From: Flavihumibacter sp. UBA7668
GTDB lineage: Bacteria > Bacteroidota > Bacteroidia > Chitinophagales > Chitinophagaceae
NCBI RefSeq assembly: GCF_002483205.1
Contig: NZ_DLHM01000001.1
Location: 124,001-188,000 of the forward strand
Direction of reading: 5' to 3'
DNA length: 64,000 nucleotides
The position numbers were made by a program, and so were the translations under genes. The notes under the pieces are model-generated. The model was not told the DNA's origin. It did not search any database and saw nothing but the letters and a program-made list of their open reading frames with translations. Shown piece after piece: positions 1 through 9,846 of this stretch. Every line of letters begins with the position of its first letter. Position 1 is the stretch's first letter.

Positions 1-1
1 G

Positions 2-508
2 AATGATTATATCACCAAACCATTTAATTACGATATTCTCTTTTCACGGATCAAAAACCTGTTGAATTATCAGTCTGTTGTGAAAGAAACCTACCAGAAA
101 CAGGTGGAGGTTAATCCGTCTGAACCGGCTGTTGAAGCGGAACCGGAAGATCAGTTTATTCGAAAAGCATTGGCGATTATTGAAAAACACATGTCCAATT
201 CAGAGTTTAATGTAGATAATCTGCGGCAGGAATTATTATTAAGCCGGACCAGTCTGTATAAAAAGGTATTGTCCTTAACCGGACAAACACCCATTGAGTT
301 CATTCGTCAGATCCGTTTAAAAAGAGCGGCTCAATTACTGGAAAAATCCAATCATAATGTGACAGAAGTAGCCTATATGGTTGGATTCAATAACCCAAAA
401 TACTTTGCACGATACTTTAAAGAGCAATTTGGACAGCTTCCCTCCCTCTATCAACAGGAGCGGAAAGCTAAAAATGTACCAAGTCCTGGTACTTTTCCAA
501 CCGACTAA
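2..508 (+). CDS. Hybrid two-component regulator, C-terminal end (receiver tail + AraC HTH)
   Basis: This is the 3' end of a larger gene entering from the left edge; the frame is already open at base 2. The first residues read NDYITKPFNYDIL, the conserved Lys-Pro-Phe end of a response-regulator receiver domain. A linker follows, then an AraC-type double helix-turn-helix (SRTSLYKKV, then TEVAYMVGFNNPKYFARYFK). In Bacteroidota this order is the C-terminus of hybrid sensors (HTCS) that sit in the inner membrane and switch on the adjacent polysaccharide utilisation genes after sensing an oligosaccharide. The SusC gene follows 171 bases later on the same strand, so it is the likely target. The sensor and kinase parts are outside the window, so a plain response regulator is not excluded. 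Confidence 0.9.
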   Translation, partial: NDYITKPFNYDILFSRIKNLLNYQSVVKETYQKQVEVNPSEPAVEAEPEDQFIRKALAIIEKHMSNSEFNVDNLRQELLLSRTSLYKKVLSLTGQTPIEFIRQIRLKRAAQLLEKSNHNVTEVAYMVGFNNPKYFARYFKEQFGQLPSLYQQERKAKNVPSPGTFPTD

Positions 509-679
509 ACAAAACCACCCCATTAAAAGTCGAAAAAACACAGGCAGGCTAACATTTTGATACCCTTAAAGAACAGTTTAGCGTACCTGATTTTTTGGAT
601 ACCGTAATAAATTAGTTCTCAGGTAATCGCGACGACTCGCTGATTCCGGATCATTTATAACGTTTCAATTTGCTTGCTT

Positions 680-3600
680 ATGCAAAAAACCAAAACTACA
701 CGCAAGTGGGTTTCACACTTCTGCGTATTTCTGTTTGGCTTGTTATTGAGCCATTCCCTTTCCGCCCAAACCGAGGGCAAAAAAATTACCGGACGGATTC
801 TCGATGTAAACAGGAAACCAGTTTCCGGGGCTACCATCATGGTAAAAAATACACAACGTGGTTACAATTCCGATCAGAATGGAGATTTTAGTCTGACGGC
901 CAACCCGGGTGATATTCTTGTCATTTCCTACATTGGGATGGAAACGCGGGAAATTGGTGTGAGTTCGTCCACCACTACAATTGCAGTTACACTCCGGCAG
1001 GCGAATGCCAATATGAGTGAAGTGGTGGTAATCGGCTATGGTACTGCCAAGCGGGCCAACCTTACCAGTGCACAAACCACAGTTACTGCCAAAGAGATGG
1101 ATCGCACCATCAATACCACCCTGGAGCAGGCCATTCAGGGTCGTGCAGCCGGTGTGTATATTACCCAGAACTCGGGACAGCCAGGGGGTGGCATTTCGGT
1201 TAATATACGAGGGGTAAGTTCCATCACCGGTAATACGGAACCTTTGTATGTGATCGACGGTGTTCAAATTCAGAATAGCAATGTTGAATTTGGTAATGCC
1301 AGTTCAGCCAACCCAATAGCCGGATTGAACCCTTCTGATATTGAAGACATCCAGATATTACAGGGCCCCTCCGCATCTGCCATTTACGGATCAAGGGCAA
1401 CCAATGGCGTTGTACTGATTACAACCAAAAGAGGAAAAGCCGGTACCACCAAATTCAATTATGGTTTTCAGCACAGTATTCAAACTCCGCCAAAGAGAAT
1501 GGAAGTGATGAATCTGCGCCAATACGCCACCATGGTAAATCAGTTTCACGAAATTGCGGGGGGTGAAACACCTACTGAGTTTCTTGATCCCAGTTTATTG
1601 GGAAAAGGTACCGATTGGCAGGGAGAGTTGTTTAAGAATGCACCCATGCAAAAACACCAATTGAGCGCAAGTGGCGGTAATGAAAAAACAACCTTCTTCA
1701 TGTCGGGTGAATACCTGAAACAGGATGGAGTTGCTGCGGGTTCGGGATTCGATCGCGTTTCCGCCAGATTAAATGTGGACAATAAACCAACCAACTGGGC
1801 ACAGATCGGCATCAATTTAAGTGTCAATCGCACCAACGAAAACCTGACTACCAGCCAGGAGAATATTATTGCCAATGCCATCCGGTTAACTCCGCAGATC
1901 CCGGTTAAAAATTTTGATGGCAGCTGGGCGGGAGGTGATGAAAATAACGGAGCTAATCAGTTTGCGCCGGTAAACCCACTGGCAATTGCAGAGCTTACTA
2001 CCAATAAATTTATGCGGCACCAGATACTGGGAAATATTTATGCGAATATCAAACTGCACAAAGACCTTCAGTTCAAAACGAGTTTCAATACCAATGTAGG
2101 ATTTGCAAATGGAGATTATTTCCTTCCGGCTTATAAAATTGGCTGGGCTATAAATGATCGCCCAACTTACTCCAGTCAATCCAATACCAATACCTATTGG
2201 GGCTGGAACCAATTATTGGAGTACAATAAACAAATTGGCAACCACAATATTGCTGTAATGGCCGGACATGAAGCACAGGAATCCGGCTGGAAAAACAATG
2301 GCGCGTCCAGAGCCGGTTATCTGACCAATGATATTCTTGATATCAATGCGGGCGATCCGCTTACTGCCACCAACTCAGGTGGATCAGGCGATTGGGCGAT
2401 GGAATCCTATTTTGGAAGAGTCAATTACAGTTACGACAACCGGTATATCCTCAATGGAACCATTCGTTGGGATGGATCCAGTGTAGTGGGAGAAAATAAA
2501 CGATGGGATCGTTTTCCCTCTCTCTCCGCAGCCTGGAGAGTTTCACAGGAGAAATTCTTTAATATCCCTTTTATAAGTGAACTGAAACTTCGCTATGAAA
2601 CAGGTATTACCGGAAACCCCGGAGGAGGTGGCATATTTTCTCCCCTGCAAACTGCTCCTACACCATGGGGAACAGGATTTCTTCCTGCTACCTATGCAAA
2701 CCCTGATCTGAAATGGGAAGAAACAAAAACAAATAATTTCGGTTTGAATATTGGGATGGCCAATAACCGTATCAACCTTGAATTTGATTATTACTTAAGA
2801 AAGACGGATAACCTATTACTGATCAATCCACTGCCCTGGTATATGGGAACCAATGGTACCGGAGCAGTAGGATCTCCTACCGTTAATATTGGTTCCCTTC
2901 AAAATAATGGATGGAGTGTTACCCTGAATACGGTAAATATCAACACCAATAAATTCAGGTGGGAATCTAATTTCAATATCTCCAGTTTTACTACCAAAAT
3001 CACCAAATTTTATTCTGAATCTGCATTCGTTGACAGAACCTCCTGGTGGTTGGAAGACTGGACCCAAAGAGCCAGTGTAGGAAGTGCTCCCTGGTTATTC
3101 AGAGGATATGTTCAGGAAGGAGTATTTCAAAGTATTGAAGAAATTGAAAACAGTGCAGTGCCTGTCGATAATAATGGAAACAGACTGCCGATTGATGAAG
3201 CCACCGGCTTATGGGTGGGTGATGTAAAATTCAAGGACATCAATGGCGATGGCATCATCAATGAGCAGGATCAGACAAATATCGGAAACCCCTGGCCGAA
3301 GTTATTTGCAGGTTTTACCAATAATTTTTCTTACAAAGGATTTGATTTGAGTATCCTGATTACGGCCACTTATGGAAATGATATTTATAATTATATTTCC
3401 AAAGTAAGTACCAATCCGAATAATATCAACCTCAGCAGAAACCTGCTGACAGATGTTATGGATTTTGCGAAACCAACATTAGATGGAAGCGGAAAAGTGG
3501 TACTTCAGAATCCTAACACAGATATCCCGCGAATTTCTTATGGCCCAAATAACAACCATGCCAGACCTACCAGTCGTTGGGTAGAAGACGGTTCGTTTAT

Positions 3601-3853
3601 CCGGATCAAAAACATAACACTTGGGTATAATCTTCCTTCCACCTTGCTGAGCAAACAGAAATTTATAAAAGGAGCAAGATTATCGATCAGCGGACAAAAC
3701 ATTTTCACTTTTACCAAATACAGTGGACTGGATCCGGAAGTGGGTGCCTATGTAGGAAGAGATGCAAGCCGGGTTAATCAGGCAATTGGTCTTGATTTTG
3801 GGCGATATCCACTAACGCCGGTGTATTCATTTTCACTTGGTCTGGACTTTTAA
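680..3853 (+). CDS. SusC/RagA-family TonB-dependent outer membrane receptor
   Basis: Outer membrane beta-barrel that imports oligosaccharides using TonB energy, working as a pedal-bin pair with the next gene's SusD lipoprotein. The ATG at 680 is preferred over a TTG two codons upstream. It gives 1057 residues with a signal peptide ending SLSAQ near residue 30. A carboxypeptidase-regulatory-like domain follows (KITGRILDVNRKPVSGATI). Next comes the TonB-box-like SEVVVIGYGTAKRANLTSA, the plug domain (PLYVIDGVQ, SAIYGSRATNGVVLITTK) and a large barrel ending in the aromatic YSFSLGLDF. Length and order are typical of the family. Spacing to SusD is ten bases, so they are co-transcribed. Confidence 0.97.
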   Translation: MQKTKTTRKWVSHFCVFLFGLLLSHSLSAQTEGKKITGRILDVNRKPVSGATIMVKNTQRGYNSDQNGDFSLTANPGDILVISYIGMETREIGVSSSTTTIAVTLRQANANMSEVVVIGYGTAKRANLTSAQTTVTAKEMDRTINTTLEQAIQGRAAGVYITQNSGQPGGGISVNIRGVSSITGNTEPLYVIDGVQIQNSNVEFGNASSANPIAGLNPSDIEDIQILQGPSASAIYGSRATNGVVLITTKRGKAGTTKFNYGFQHSIQTPPKRMEVMNLRQYATMVNQFHEIAGGETPTEFLDPSLLGKGTDWQGELFKNAPMQKHQLSASGGNEKTTFFMSGEYLKQDGVAAGSGFDRVSARLNVDNKPTNWAQIGINLSVNRTNENLTTSQENIIANAIRLTPQIPVKNFDGSWAGGDENNGANQFAPVNPLAIAELTTNKFMRHQILGNIYANIKLHKDLQFKTSFNTNVGFANGDYFLPAYKIGWAINDRPTYSSQSNTNTYWGWNQLLEYNKQIGNHNIAVMAGHEAQESGWKNNGASRAGYLTNDILDINAGDPLTATNSGGSGDWAMESYFGRVNYSYDNRYILNGTIRWDGSSVVGENKRWDRFPSLSAAWRVSQEKFFNIPFISELKLRYETGITGNPGGGGIFSPLQTAPTPWGTGFLPATYANPDLKWEETKTNNFGLNIGMANNRINLEFDYYLRKTDNLLLINPLPWYMGTNGTGAVGSPTVNIGSLQNNGWSVTLNTVNINTNKFRWESNFNISSFTTKITKFYSESAFVDRTSWWLEDWTQRASVGSAPWLFRGYVQEGVFQSIEEIENSAVPVDNNGNRLPIDEATGLWVGDVKFKDINGDGIINEQDQTNIGNPWPKLFAGFTNNFSYKGFDLSILITATYGNDIYNYISKVSTNPNNINLSRNLLTDVMDFAKPTLDGSGKVVLQNPNTDIPRISYGPNNNHARPTSRWVEDGSFIRIKNITLGYNLPSTLLSKQKFIKGARLSISGQNIFTFTKYSGLDPEVGAYVGRDASRVNQAIGLDFGRYPLTPVYSFSLGLDF

Positions 3854-3863
3854 ATGATTTACC

Positions 3864-5531
3864 ATGAAAAGAACAACATCTTTATTATATAGTATCGTGC
3901 TGCTGATAGCAGTAGCACTCTCAGCATGTTCAAAAGATTTTTTAGACCGTCCACCGTTGGATTCCATTACAGATGGAAATTTTTATAAAACGGATGAACA
4001 GGTATTGGCAGCCACTTCCTTACTGTACAGTAAGGTATGGTTTGATTACAATGATAAAGCCTCCTATAATCTGGGTGATTTCCGTGCCGGCACGGCCTAC
4101 TCTGCCTGGAATGATCGCGGTAATGTGTTGTTTAATACAACCGGCGTTACACCAGAAAACGGCACCGCCTGGAGATCCTTTTTTATAGTAGTGGGACAAT
4201 CCAACCTGGCTATTGAAAACATTAATAAATATGCCGGTGATGGTGTTTCCGAAGCCGTAAAAAAATCAGCCATTGCCGAAGCAAGATTTATGCGGGCATT
4301 GGCGTATCGCTTTTTGGTGATGAACTGGGGTGCGGTACCCATCATTGAAAACAACCTCACACTTTTATCAGACACCACCATTACCAGAAATACGGTTTCG
4401 AGTGTATGGCGATTTATCACTAATGAAATGCGTGCGGTAGTAGAAGATCTTCCTGCAACTTCCCTTCGTCCGGGCCGGTTGAATAAATGGGCTGCCGAAG
4501 CCATGCTGGCAAGATTTTATCTAACACGGGCGGGAGTAAGCGCAGAAGGAAGTGGTCAGCGGAATCAGCAATTCCTCGACAGTGCCAAATACTATGCAGA
4601 GCGGGTGATAACGCAGAGTCCGTATAAACTGGTAGAAAATTATGCCAGCTTGTTCACCTATCCGTATGATAACAATACAGAATCTGTATTCTCCTTACAG
4701 TGGGCATTTTCGCCCGGTGCATGGGGCTCACAGAATTCTACTCCCGCATATCTGGCCTACAGTGCTGATATCGCCAATGGTGATGGCTGGGGTGGTGATA
4801 AAGGTGCCACCTGGTGGATGATATCGCAATACGAAGGGATTACGGTAACTCCTACCGGACTACAGGGAAGAACCCTTGATCAGCGATTGAAAGCTACCTT
4901 TATGTTACCCGGATTTCATTATCCGGAAATTACGCAGAGTATTCCCGGTGGTGAACAGGAATTGGTATTTCCTTTTACAGGATCAGATAATAATTTTCTT
5001 TCCGTTAAAAAATATGTTTGCGGTAAGGCGAAAGATATGGATGGGAAAGCGGCATCACAGTATTATGAGTATGATACTTATATGATGCGGTTGGCAGAAG
5101 TTTACCTGATTTATGCAGAAGCTGTATTAGGTAATCAGGCTACTACTGCAGATGCCAAAGCGATGGAATATTTCAATGCGGTGCATACGAGATCCGGATT
5201 GGCAGCGCGGGAATTGCCATTGGATATGGATGTACTTCTTAAAGAACGTTTCATTGAATTTGCGATGGAAGGAATGGCCTGGTATGACCTGGTGAGTTTA
5301 CATTACTGGAATCCGGCGCTGGCCTATCAGATTCTTAATTCGCAGGATCGCGGATTGTTTTTTACAGAACCGGATAAATTCCCCGATCCGACCAACTGGA
5401 CATTTACCAAAACATCCTGGGCAACACAGGATCGCACGATTAATGCAAACAGTGGAAATTTTCTTCTGCCTATTCCGGCAGCTGAATTAAGTCAGGCGCC
5501 AAATCTGAATAAAACACCGGTTGATTATTAA
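3864..5531 (+). CDS. SusD/RagB-family glycan-binding lipoprotein
   Basis: Surface lipoprotein that caps the SusC barrel and binds the incoming oligosaccharide. The 555-residue product starts with a lipoprotein signal whose lipobox is ALSAC at about residues 18-22, followed by SKDFLDRPPLDSITDGNFY, the classic SusD N-terminus. The TPR-like helices (AIAEARFMRALAYRFLV) and the C-terminal LLPIPAAELSQAPNL motif are also characteristic. It lies directly after SusC and is followed 32 bases later by the first glycan-binding lipoprotein. The ligand cannot be read from the sequence. Confidence 0.97.
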   Translation: MKRTTSLLYSIVLLIAVALSACSKDFLDRPPLDSITDGNFYKTDEQVLAATSLLYSKVWFDYNDKASYNLGDFRAGTAYSAWNDRGNVLFNTTGVTPENGTAWRSFFIVVGQSNLAIENINKYAGDGVSEAVKKSAIAEARFMRALAYRFLVMNWGAVPIIENNLTLLSDTTITRNTVSSVWRFITNEMRAVVEDLPATSLRPGRLNKWAAEAMLARFYLTRAGVSAEGSGQRNQQFLDSAKYYAERVITQSPYKLVENYASLFTYPYDNNTESVFSLQWAFSPGAWGSQNSTPAYLAYSADIANGDGWGGDKGATWWMISQYEGITVTPTGLQGRTLDQRLKATFMLPGFHYPEITQSIPGGEQELVFPFTGSDNNFLSVKKYVCGKAKDMDGKAASQYYEYDTYMMRLAEVYLIYAEAVLGNQATTADAKAMEYFNAVHTRSGLAARELPLDMDVLLKERFIEFAMEGMAWYDLVSLHYWNPALAYQILNSQDRGLFFTEPDKFPDPTNWTFTKTSWATQDRTINANSGNFLLPIPAAELSQAPNLNKTPVDY

Positions 5532-5563
5532 ACCTTATTCTACGAGCGATTAAATCAACGCAT

Positions 5564-6712
5564 ATGAAATTTCTAAAACTTCTATATTGTTCTATGCTCG
5601 TTCTGGCGATGGCTGCGGTTTTTGCGGCCTGTTCCAAGGACGATGATGCACCCAATAATGGGGTGCCAAGAATCCGGTATGTTCGGATTACCGATCCTGC
5701 ATCAGCCGATTCTCTTTTAACCGGTGCATTTCAGGGGAATGTAATTGCCATTGTAGGAGAAAATCTGCAAAACACCCGTGAAATCTGGTTCAATGATCAG
5801 CGGGCATATGTATCGCCAACCTATATCACCAGCACATCTATCATTGTTCCGGTTCCCAATGCCATTCCATTGGAGATTACGAATAAACTCAGGTTGATAT
5901 TTGCCAATGGATCTGAACTGATGCATGATTTCGAAGTTCAGATAAGTGAACCAACTGTAAGTAGTATGGATTGCGAATATGTAGCTACAGGCGGCATCGC
6001 AACCATACGGGGTGATTTCTTTTATCCGCCAATGACCGTAACCTTTACCGGTGGCGTTAATGGAGAATTGGTTGATGTGGAGGATAAAATCCTACAGGTA
6101 AAAATTCCGGAGGGAGCAACACCCGGACCAATAACTGTTACCACCAATTTCGGGGAAACATCTTCTGATTTCTGGTTTCGGGATAACCGGAATATTTATA
6201 TCAGCAGTGATCCGTTTACCGGGTGGTGGAATGCTGCTTTTGTGGTAACGAATCCGGGTCCGGCTGATCCCGCATCTATCAATGGAAATTATATCCGGGT
6301 AACCCGTGCAATCGGCGGCTGGAATTGGCTGGAAGCAGCTGGCGGTCCGCCTGATGCAATGGGAGATATCAGTAAGAATATTCCGGATGAAGCGATTTTG
6401 AAACCGGAAACCTATAACCTGAAATTTGAAGTAAATACATTGAAGCCGTATAATAATAATATGATCAAGTTCAATGTGGGTTTGGGAGATTTTTACAATG
6501 ACCAATACCAATGGAAACCACCGATTGATACAAAGGGGCAATGGCAAACAATTACCATTCCATTTGAAGAAATTGTGGAGAGTTATGGTCAGTCATTATC
6601 TGTTCGTCCGAATGGTTATTATACACGTGTGCTGTTTCATGGTCCGGGTGACCTGGATTGTGATATCGCTTTTGACAATTTCCGTGTGGTACCTAAAGTA
6701 TTGGAAAAATAA
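5564..6712 (+). CDS. IPT/TIG-domain surface glycan-binding lipoprotein (SGBP-like)
   Basis: A 382-residue lipoprotein (lipobox FAAC followed by SKDDD, surface-export-like acidic residues). Immunoglobulin-like IPT/TIG modules follow (GNVIAIVGENLQNTREIWF, then a second copy in the GGIATIRGDFF region). The C-terminal beta-sandwich (WNWLEAAGGPP, FEVNTLKPYNNNMIKF, DCDIAFDNFRVV) resembles the glycan-binding domain of surface glycan-binding proteins encoded next to susCD. It probably holds polysaccharide at the cell surface for the neighbouring glycosidase. The role is inferred from architecture and from its place immediately after susD. Confidence 0.82.
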   Translation: MKFLKLLYCSMLVLAMAAVFAACSKDDDAPNNGVPRIRYVRITDPASADSLLTGAFQGNVIAIVGENLQNTREIWFNDQRAYVSPTYITSTSIIVPVPNAIPLEITNKLRLIFANGSELMHDFEVQISEPTVSSMDCEYVATGGIATIRGDFFYPPMTVTFTGGVNGELVDVEDKILQVKIPEGATPGPITVTTNFGETSSDFWFRDNRNIYISSDPFTGWWNAAFVVTNPGPADPASINGNYIRVTRAIGGWNWLEAAGGPPDAMGDISKNIPDEAILKPETYNLKFEVNTLKPYNNNMIKFNVGLGDFYNDQYQWKPPIDTKGQWQTITIPFEEIVESYGQSLSVRPNGYYTRVLFHGPGDLDCDIAFDNFRVVPKVLEK

Positions 6713-6723
6713 ACCAGCAAATC

Positions 6724-8007
6724 ATGAAAGCATATATAAAAATAAATACCCTGCTAATTTGGCTGGCCTGCTTTGGAATAATTGGCCTTACGGCATGCGA
6801 CAAGGACGATGATGGCAATTCAGGTCTGGTTGAATTACTGAGTTTTGGTCCTTCTGGTAGTCAGCATGGTGAAGAAATTCAGTTTATAGGGAATAATCTG
6901 CAAAAAGTAAATTCGATTGAATTTGTAGGGGCAACGGTGGAGAAAGCCGGGTTTAAAACACAAAGTAATGAGCTCATAGTTTTGGTATTGCCTGAAACGG
7001 TAGAAGCGGGATTGGTAAAATTAATAACAACGGATGGTGAAATCGTTTCGAAATCGCCGTTGAATCTGGAAATTCCTTTACAGATTACCGGATTTACACC
7101 GGTTGTTAAACCAGGAGAAAATCTGACGATTCAGGGGAAATTTTTGAACTGGGTAACAGAGATCCGATTTAATAAGGATATCCTTGTAACTGAATTTGTA
7201 AGTAAGTCGGTAAATGAATTGGTTGTTACTGTTCCGATGGAAGCGCAGACAGGTGAGATTGTATTATCTGCCGGTGGAACTGAACCCATTTCTGTAGAAA
7301 CTGAAGAACCGTTGGAAATTGTGTTACCTGCAGTGGTATCTTTTGCGCCATTGCCGGCTGAAAGAGAAAAGGAATTTACGATTGCGGGTACGGATCTTGA
7401 TTTGGTGAAAGGGGTATTGTTTAAAGGATTAACATCTCCTATTACGAGCTTTATCAGTCAGTCTGAAACAGAAATTAAACTGACCATTCCGGCTGAAGCG
7501 AATCGGGGCGTGATCAGTCTGGTTGCATTTTCAGATGTAGTGGTGGAATCAGAAGAGGCGGTTAAGTTTGTTGGTGATCTTGATCCCTTACCAGCGCTGG
7601 CTTATGCTTTTTATATTGATGCGCTTATGAATAACTGGCAGAATTGGGGATGGAATACAACCATTGATTATGCCAATAAGGATAATATCCGTGACGGAGA
7701 AGCTGCTATGAAAATCAATTATACCGGACACTGGGGGGCATTGAAATTTGCCAACAATTCAGTTTCACTGGCTAATTATACGGAAATCACGTTTAGCATT
7801 TTTGCTACGGCCGGCACTAACGGGAAGCGAATCAATATAAGTGCAAATGGAGCGCCTTCCTATACCATCACCCTGGAAGAAGGCAAATGGGTGGAATATA
7901 AACTGACAAAAGCAGATTTGGGAAATCCTGCGACGATCAATGATCTGGTCTTCCAGAATTTCGACTGGACGGGCACGATCTATTTTGATCATGCCGGTTT
8001 AAGATGA
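6724..8007 (+). CDS. Second IPT/TIG-domain glycan-binding lipoprotein
   Basis: A 427-residue lipoprotein with lipobox LTAC followed by DKDDDG. Three IPT/TIG-like repeats can be seen, each beginning with a GEExQFIGNNL-type strand (HGEEIQFIGNNLQKVNSIEF; GENLTIQGKFLNWVTEIRF; EKEFTIAGTDLDLVKGVLF). A C-terminal jelly-roll-like region follows (AAMKINYTGHWGALKFANN, ending TIYFDHAGLR). It is similar in plan to the preceding gene and starts 11 bases after it, so they are probably co-transcribed and divergent duplicates. Having two such proteins suggests cooperative capture of a long polysaccharide. A hairpin terminator follows the stop codon. Confidence 0.78.
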   Translation: MKAYIKINTLLIWLACFGIIGLTACDKDDDGNSGLVELLSFGPSGSQHGEEIQFIGNNLQKVNSIEFVGATVEKAGFKTQSNELIVLVLPETVEAGLVKLITTDGEIVSKSPLNLEIPLQITGFTPVVKPGENLTIQGKFLNWVTEIRFNKDILVTEFVSKSVNELVVTVPMEAQTGEIVLSAGGTEPISVETEEPLEIVLPAVVSFAPLPAEREKEFTIAGTDLDLVKGVLFKGLTSPITSFISQSETEIKLTIPAEANRGVISLVAFSDVVVESEEAVKFVGDLDPLPALAYAFYIDALMNNWQNWGWNTTIDYANKDNIRDGEAAMKINYTGHWGALKFANNSVSLANYTEITFSIFATAGTNGKRINISANGAPSYTITLEEGKWVEYKLTKADLGNPATINDLVFQNFDWTGTIYFDHAGLR

Positions 8008-8037
8008 TCCTTGGTAAGTAGCATCATAAGCAAGCAC

Positions 8038-8085
8038 AAGGACCCGCTGACAATTAAGCCTAATTGTTTGTTCGGGTCCTTTTTT
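8038..8085 (+). terminator. Two-tier intrinsic terminator or attenuator before the glycosidase gene
   Basis: A 9-base perfect stem (AAGGACCCG at 8038-8046 with CGGGTCCTT at 8073-8081) runs into a T tract up to 8085. Inside its loop is a second hairpin, CAATTA (8051-8056) with TAATTG (8061-8066). It lies 30 bases after the lipoprotein gene and only six bases before the chosen ATG of the glycosidase, on the same strand. It would reduce read-through from the susCD operon into the glycosidase or hide its translation start. Confidence 0.75.
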
Positions 8086-8091
8086 AAATCT

Positions 8092-9846
8092 ATGAAAATG
8101 AGGAAAATTAGTTTCGGTTATACCTTCATGATAGCAGCCCTGGTTTTATCCGGCTGCAGCAAAAAAGATTCACCTGATCCGGAACCTGAGCCGGGACCAG
8201 GCGGACCGGGGGGCCCGGTTATAACTCCGGTGGTACCGGTTCCTGATCCGGCATTAGCGAATACGATTGGGTTTTTTGATCAACAATGGAAAGCGCGAAC
8301 ATTTACTGCGCCTTCTTATGTGGATGTTACTCCGGTTCAGACTACTGCTACGGTTTCAGTTACTATTGACGCATCCAAAGTAATTACGAAAATTCCGCCG
8401 ACAGTATGGGGACATAATGCCAATACCTGGATGACTAATATGGTGGGCGAACCCATTTTTATGCAGCATATGAAAGCGTTGAATCCGGGCTTTATCCGCT
8501 TTCCTGCGGGAAGCGGGAGTGATATTTACTTCTGGAATGCATCGAGAGATGGATTACCGGCAGATGTACCTGCACAGATTATGAATAGCAATGGGGTATT
8601 GATAGATGGCGGTTATTGGTTTGGTCGTATCAATGAAGGCTGGACAGCCTCACTCGATAATTATTATTCCGTGCTTCAGGAAACAAAGAGTATTGGTGTA
8701 TTGACAGTAAATTATGGGTATGCGAGATACGGAACAAGTGTGGATCCGGTAGCTACTGCAGCACATTTGGCAGCGGACTGGGTTCGGTATGATAAGGGCA
8801 GAACTAAATATTGGGAAATCGGTAATGAAACCTATGGCGATTGGGAAGCGGGTTTTCGGATTGATCAGTCGAAAAATAAAGATGGACAACCTGAATATGT
8901 AACCGGTGAATTGTATGCCAAACATGTGCAGGTATTTGTGGATTCGATGCAAAAGGCGGCTTCTGAAACCGGTCATGAGATTTTTATTGGGGCTACTTTG
9001 TACGATGCACCAACGGAAGCATGGATGACCAATACAACGAAAACATGGAATGAAGGGGTGTTGAAGAATTTGAATGGTGCGGCAGATTTTTATATTGTCC
9101 ATAATTATTTCACGCCGTACAATGAAAATTCAACAGCTGCGGTGGTTATGAATGCCGGACTAACGGTGCCGGCGAAAATGATGCAGTTTATTAAAAAAGA
9201 AATGCAGACTTATGGAGCGCCGGTTTTGCCGGTTGCGCTAACGGAGTGGAATATGTGGGCAAGAGATTCGAAGCAACAGGTTTCCAATGTGAGCGGATTG
9301 TTTGCGTTGGCGGTGATGGGGGAGAGTCTGGTGAATCAATATGGGATGGCATTACGTTGGGATCTCCTGAATGGCTGGGAGAATGGCAATGATCATGGTT
9401 TGTTCAGCGATGGCAATGAACCGGGAATTGCCAAGTGGACACCGCGTCCATCTTTTTATTATATGTATTATTTTTCGCGGTTGGTGGGTGATCGGCTGGT
9501 TCCGGTGAATATAACGGGAAGTACGCAGGTGAAAGGGTATGCATCCACTTATAGTTCAGGGGAAGCGAATCTAACCTTGATGAATTTATCGGATAAACCA
9601 GTTACGGTGGAAGTGGATGCTAAAAATTTCAATTTCGGGAAGCGTTGTTATTGGTATCAGTTGGAGGGCAGCAATGATAATGGGGAGTTTTCCCGAAAGG
9701 TTTTGATCAATGGCGAGGGTCCCTGGTTGGCTGCCGGCGGTCCGGTTAATTATACTGCTCTCAAAGCCCGCTCACACTCTGTCATGGGCAAGCTCAAGGT
9801 GAATGTGCCTGCGTTGGGAGCAGTGCTTATGGTAATCGAGGATTAG
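8092..9846 (+). CDS. Secreted clan GH-A glycoside hydrolase lipoprotein (GH51-like motifs)
   Basis: The ATG at 8092 (584 residues) is chosen over an ATG at 8011 because it begins directly with a lipoprotein signal (lipobox LSGC, then SKKD). A Pro/Gly-rich linker of repeated PEPEPGPGGPGG type follows. The catalytic TIM barrel shows KYWEIGNETYGDWEAG, whose Glu would be the acid/base, and LPVALTEWNMWARD, whose Glu would be the nucleophile. These resemble the pairs in GH51 and neighbouring clan GH-A families. A beta-sandwich ends the protein. It is probably surface-anchored and begins glycan breakdown for the SusCD importer. The exact family and specificity (arabinofuranosidase or endo-glycanase) are uncertain. 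Confidence 0.75.
   Translation: MKMRKISFGYTFMIAALVLSGCSKKDSPDPEPEPGPGGPGGPVITPVVPVPDPALANTIGFFDQQWKARTFTAPSYVDVTPVQTTATVSVTIDASKVITKIPPTVWGHNANTWMTNMVGEPIFMQHMKALNPGFIRFPAGSGSDIYFWNASRDGLPADVPAQIMNSNGVLIDGGYWFGRINEGWTASLDNYYSVLQETKSIGVLTVNYGYARYGTSVDPVATAAHLAADWVRYDKGRTKYWEIGNETYGDWEAGFRIDQSKNKDGQPEYVTGELYAKHVQVFVDSMQKAASETGHEIFIGATLYDAPTEAWMTNTTKTWNEGVLKNLNGAADFYIVHNYFTPYNENSTAAVVMNAGLTVPAKMMQFIKKEMQTYGAPVLPVALTEWNMWARDSKQQVSNVSGLFALAVMGESLVNQYGMALRWDLLNGWENGNDHGLFSDGNEPGIAKWTPRPSFYYMYYFSRLVGDRLVPVNITGSTQVKGYASTYSSGEANLTLMNLSDKPVTVEVDAKNFNFGKRCYWYQLEGSNDNGEFSRKVLINGEGPWLAAGGPVNYTALKARSHSVMGKLKVNVPALGAVLMVIED

Noticed and set aside
743..1267. 174-residue open frame on the minus strand
   Set aside because: Antisense to the SusC signal peptide and plug region; no motif of its own.
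8038..8091. Riboswitch before the glycosidase
   Set aside because: The element is a simple hairpin plus T tract about 50 bases long, with no recognisable aptamer core.
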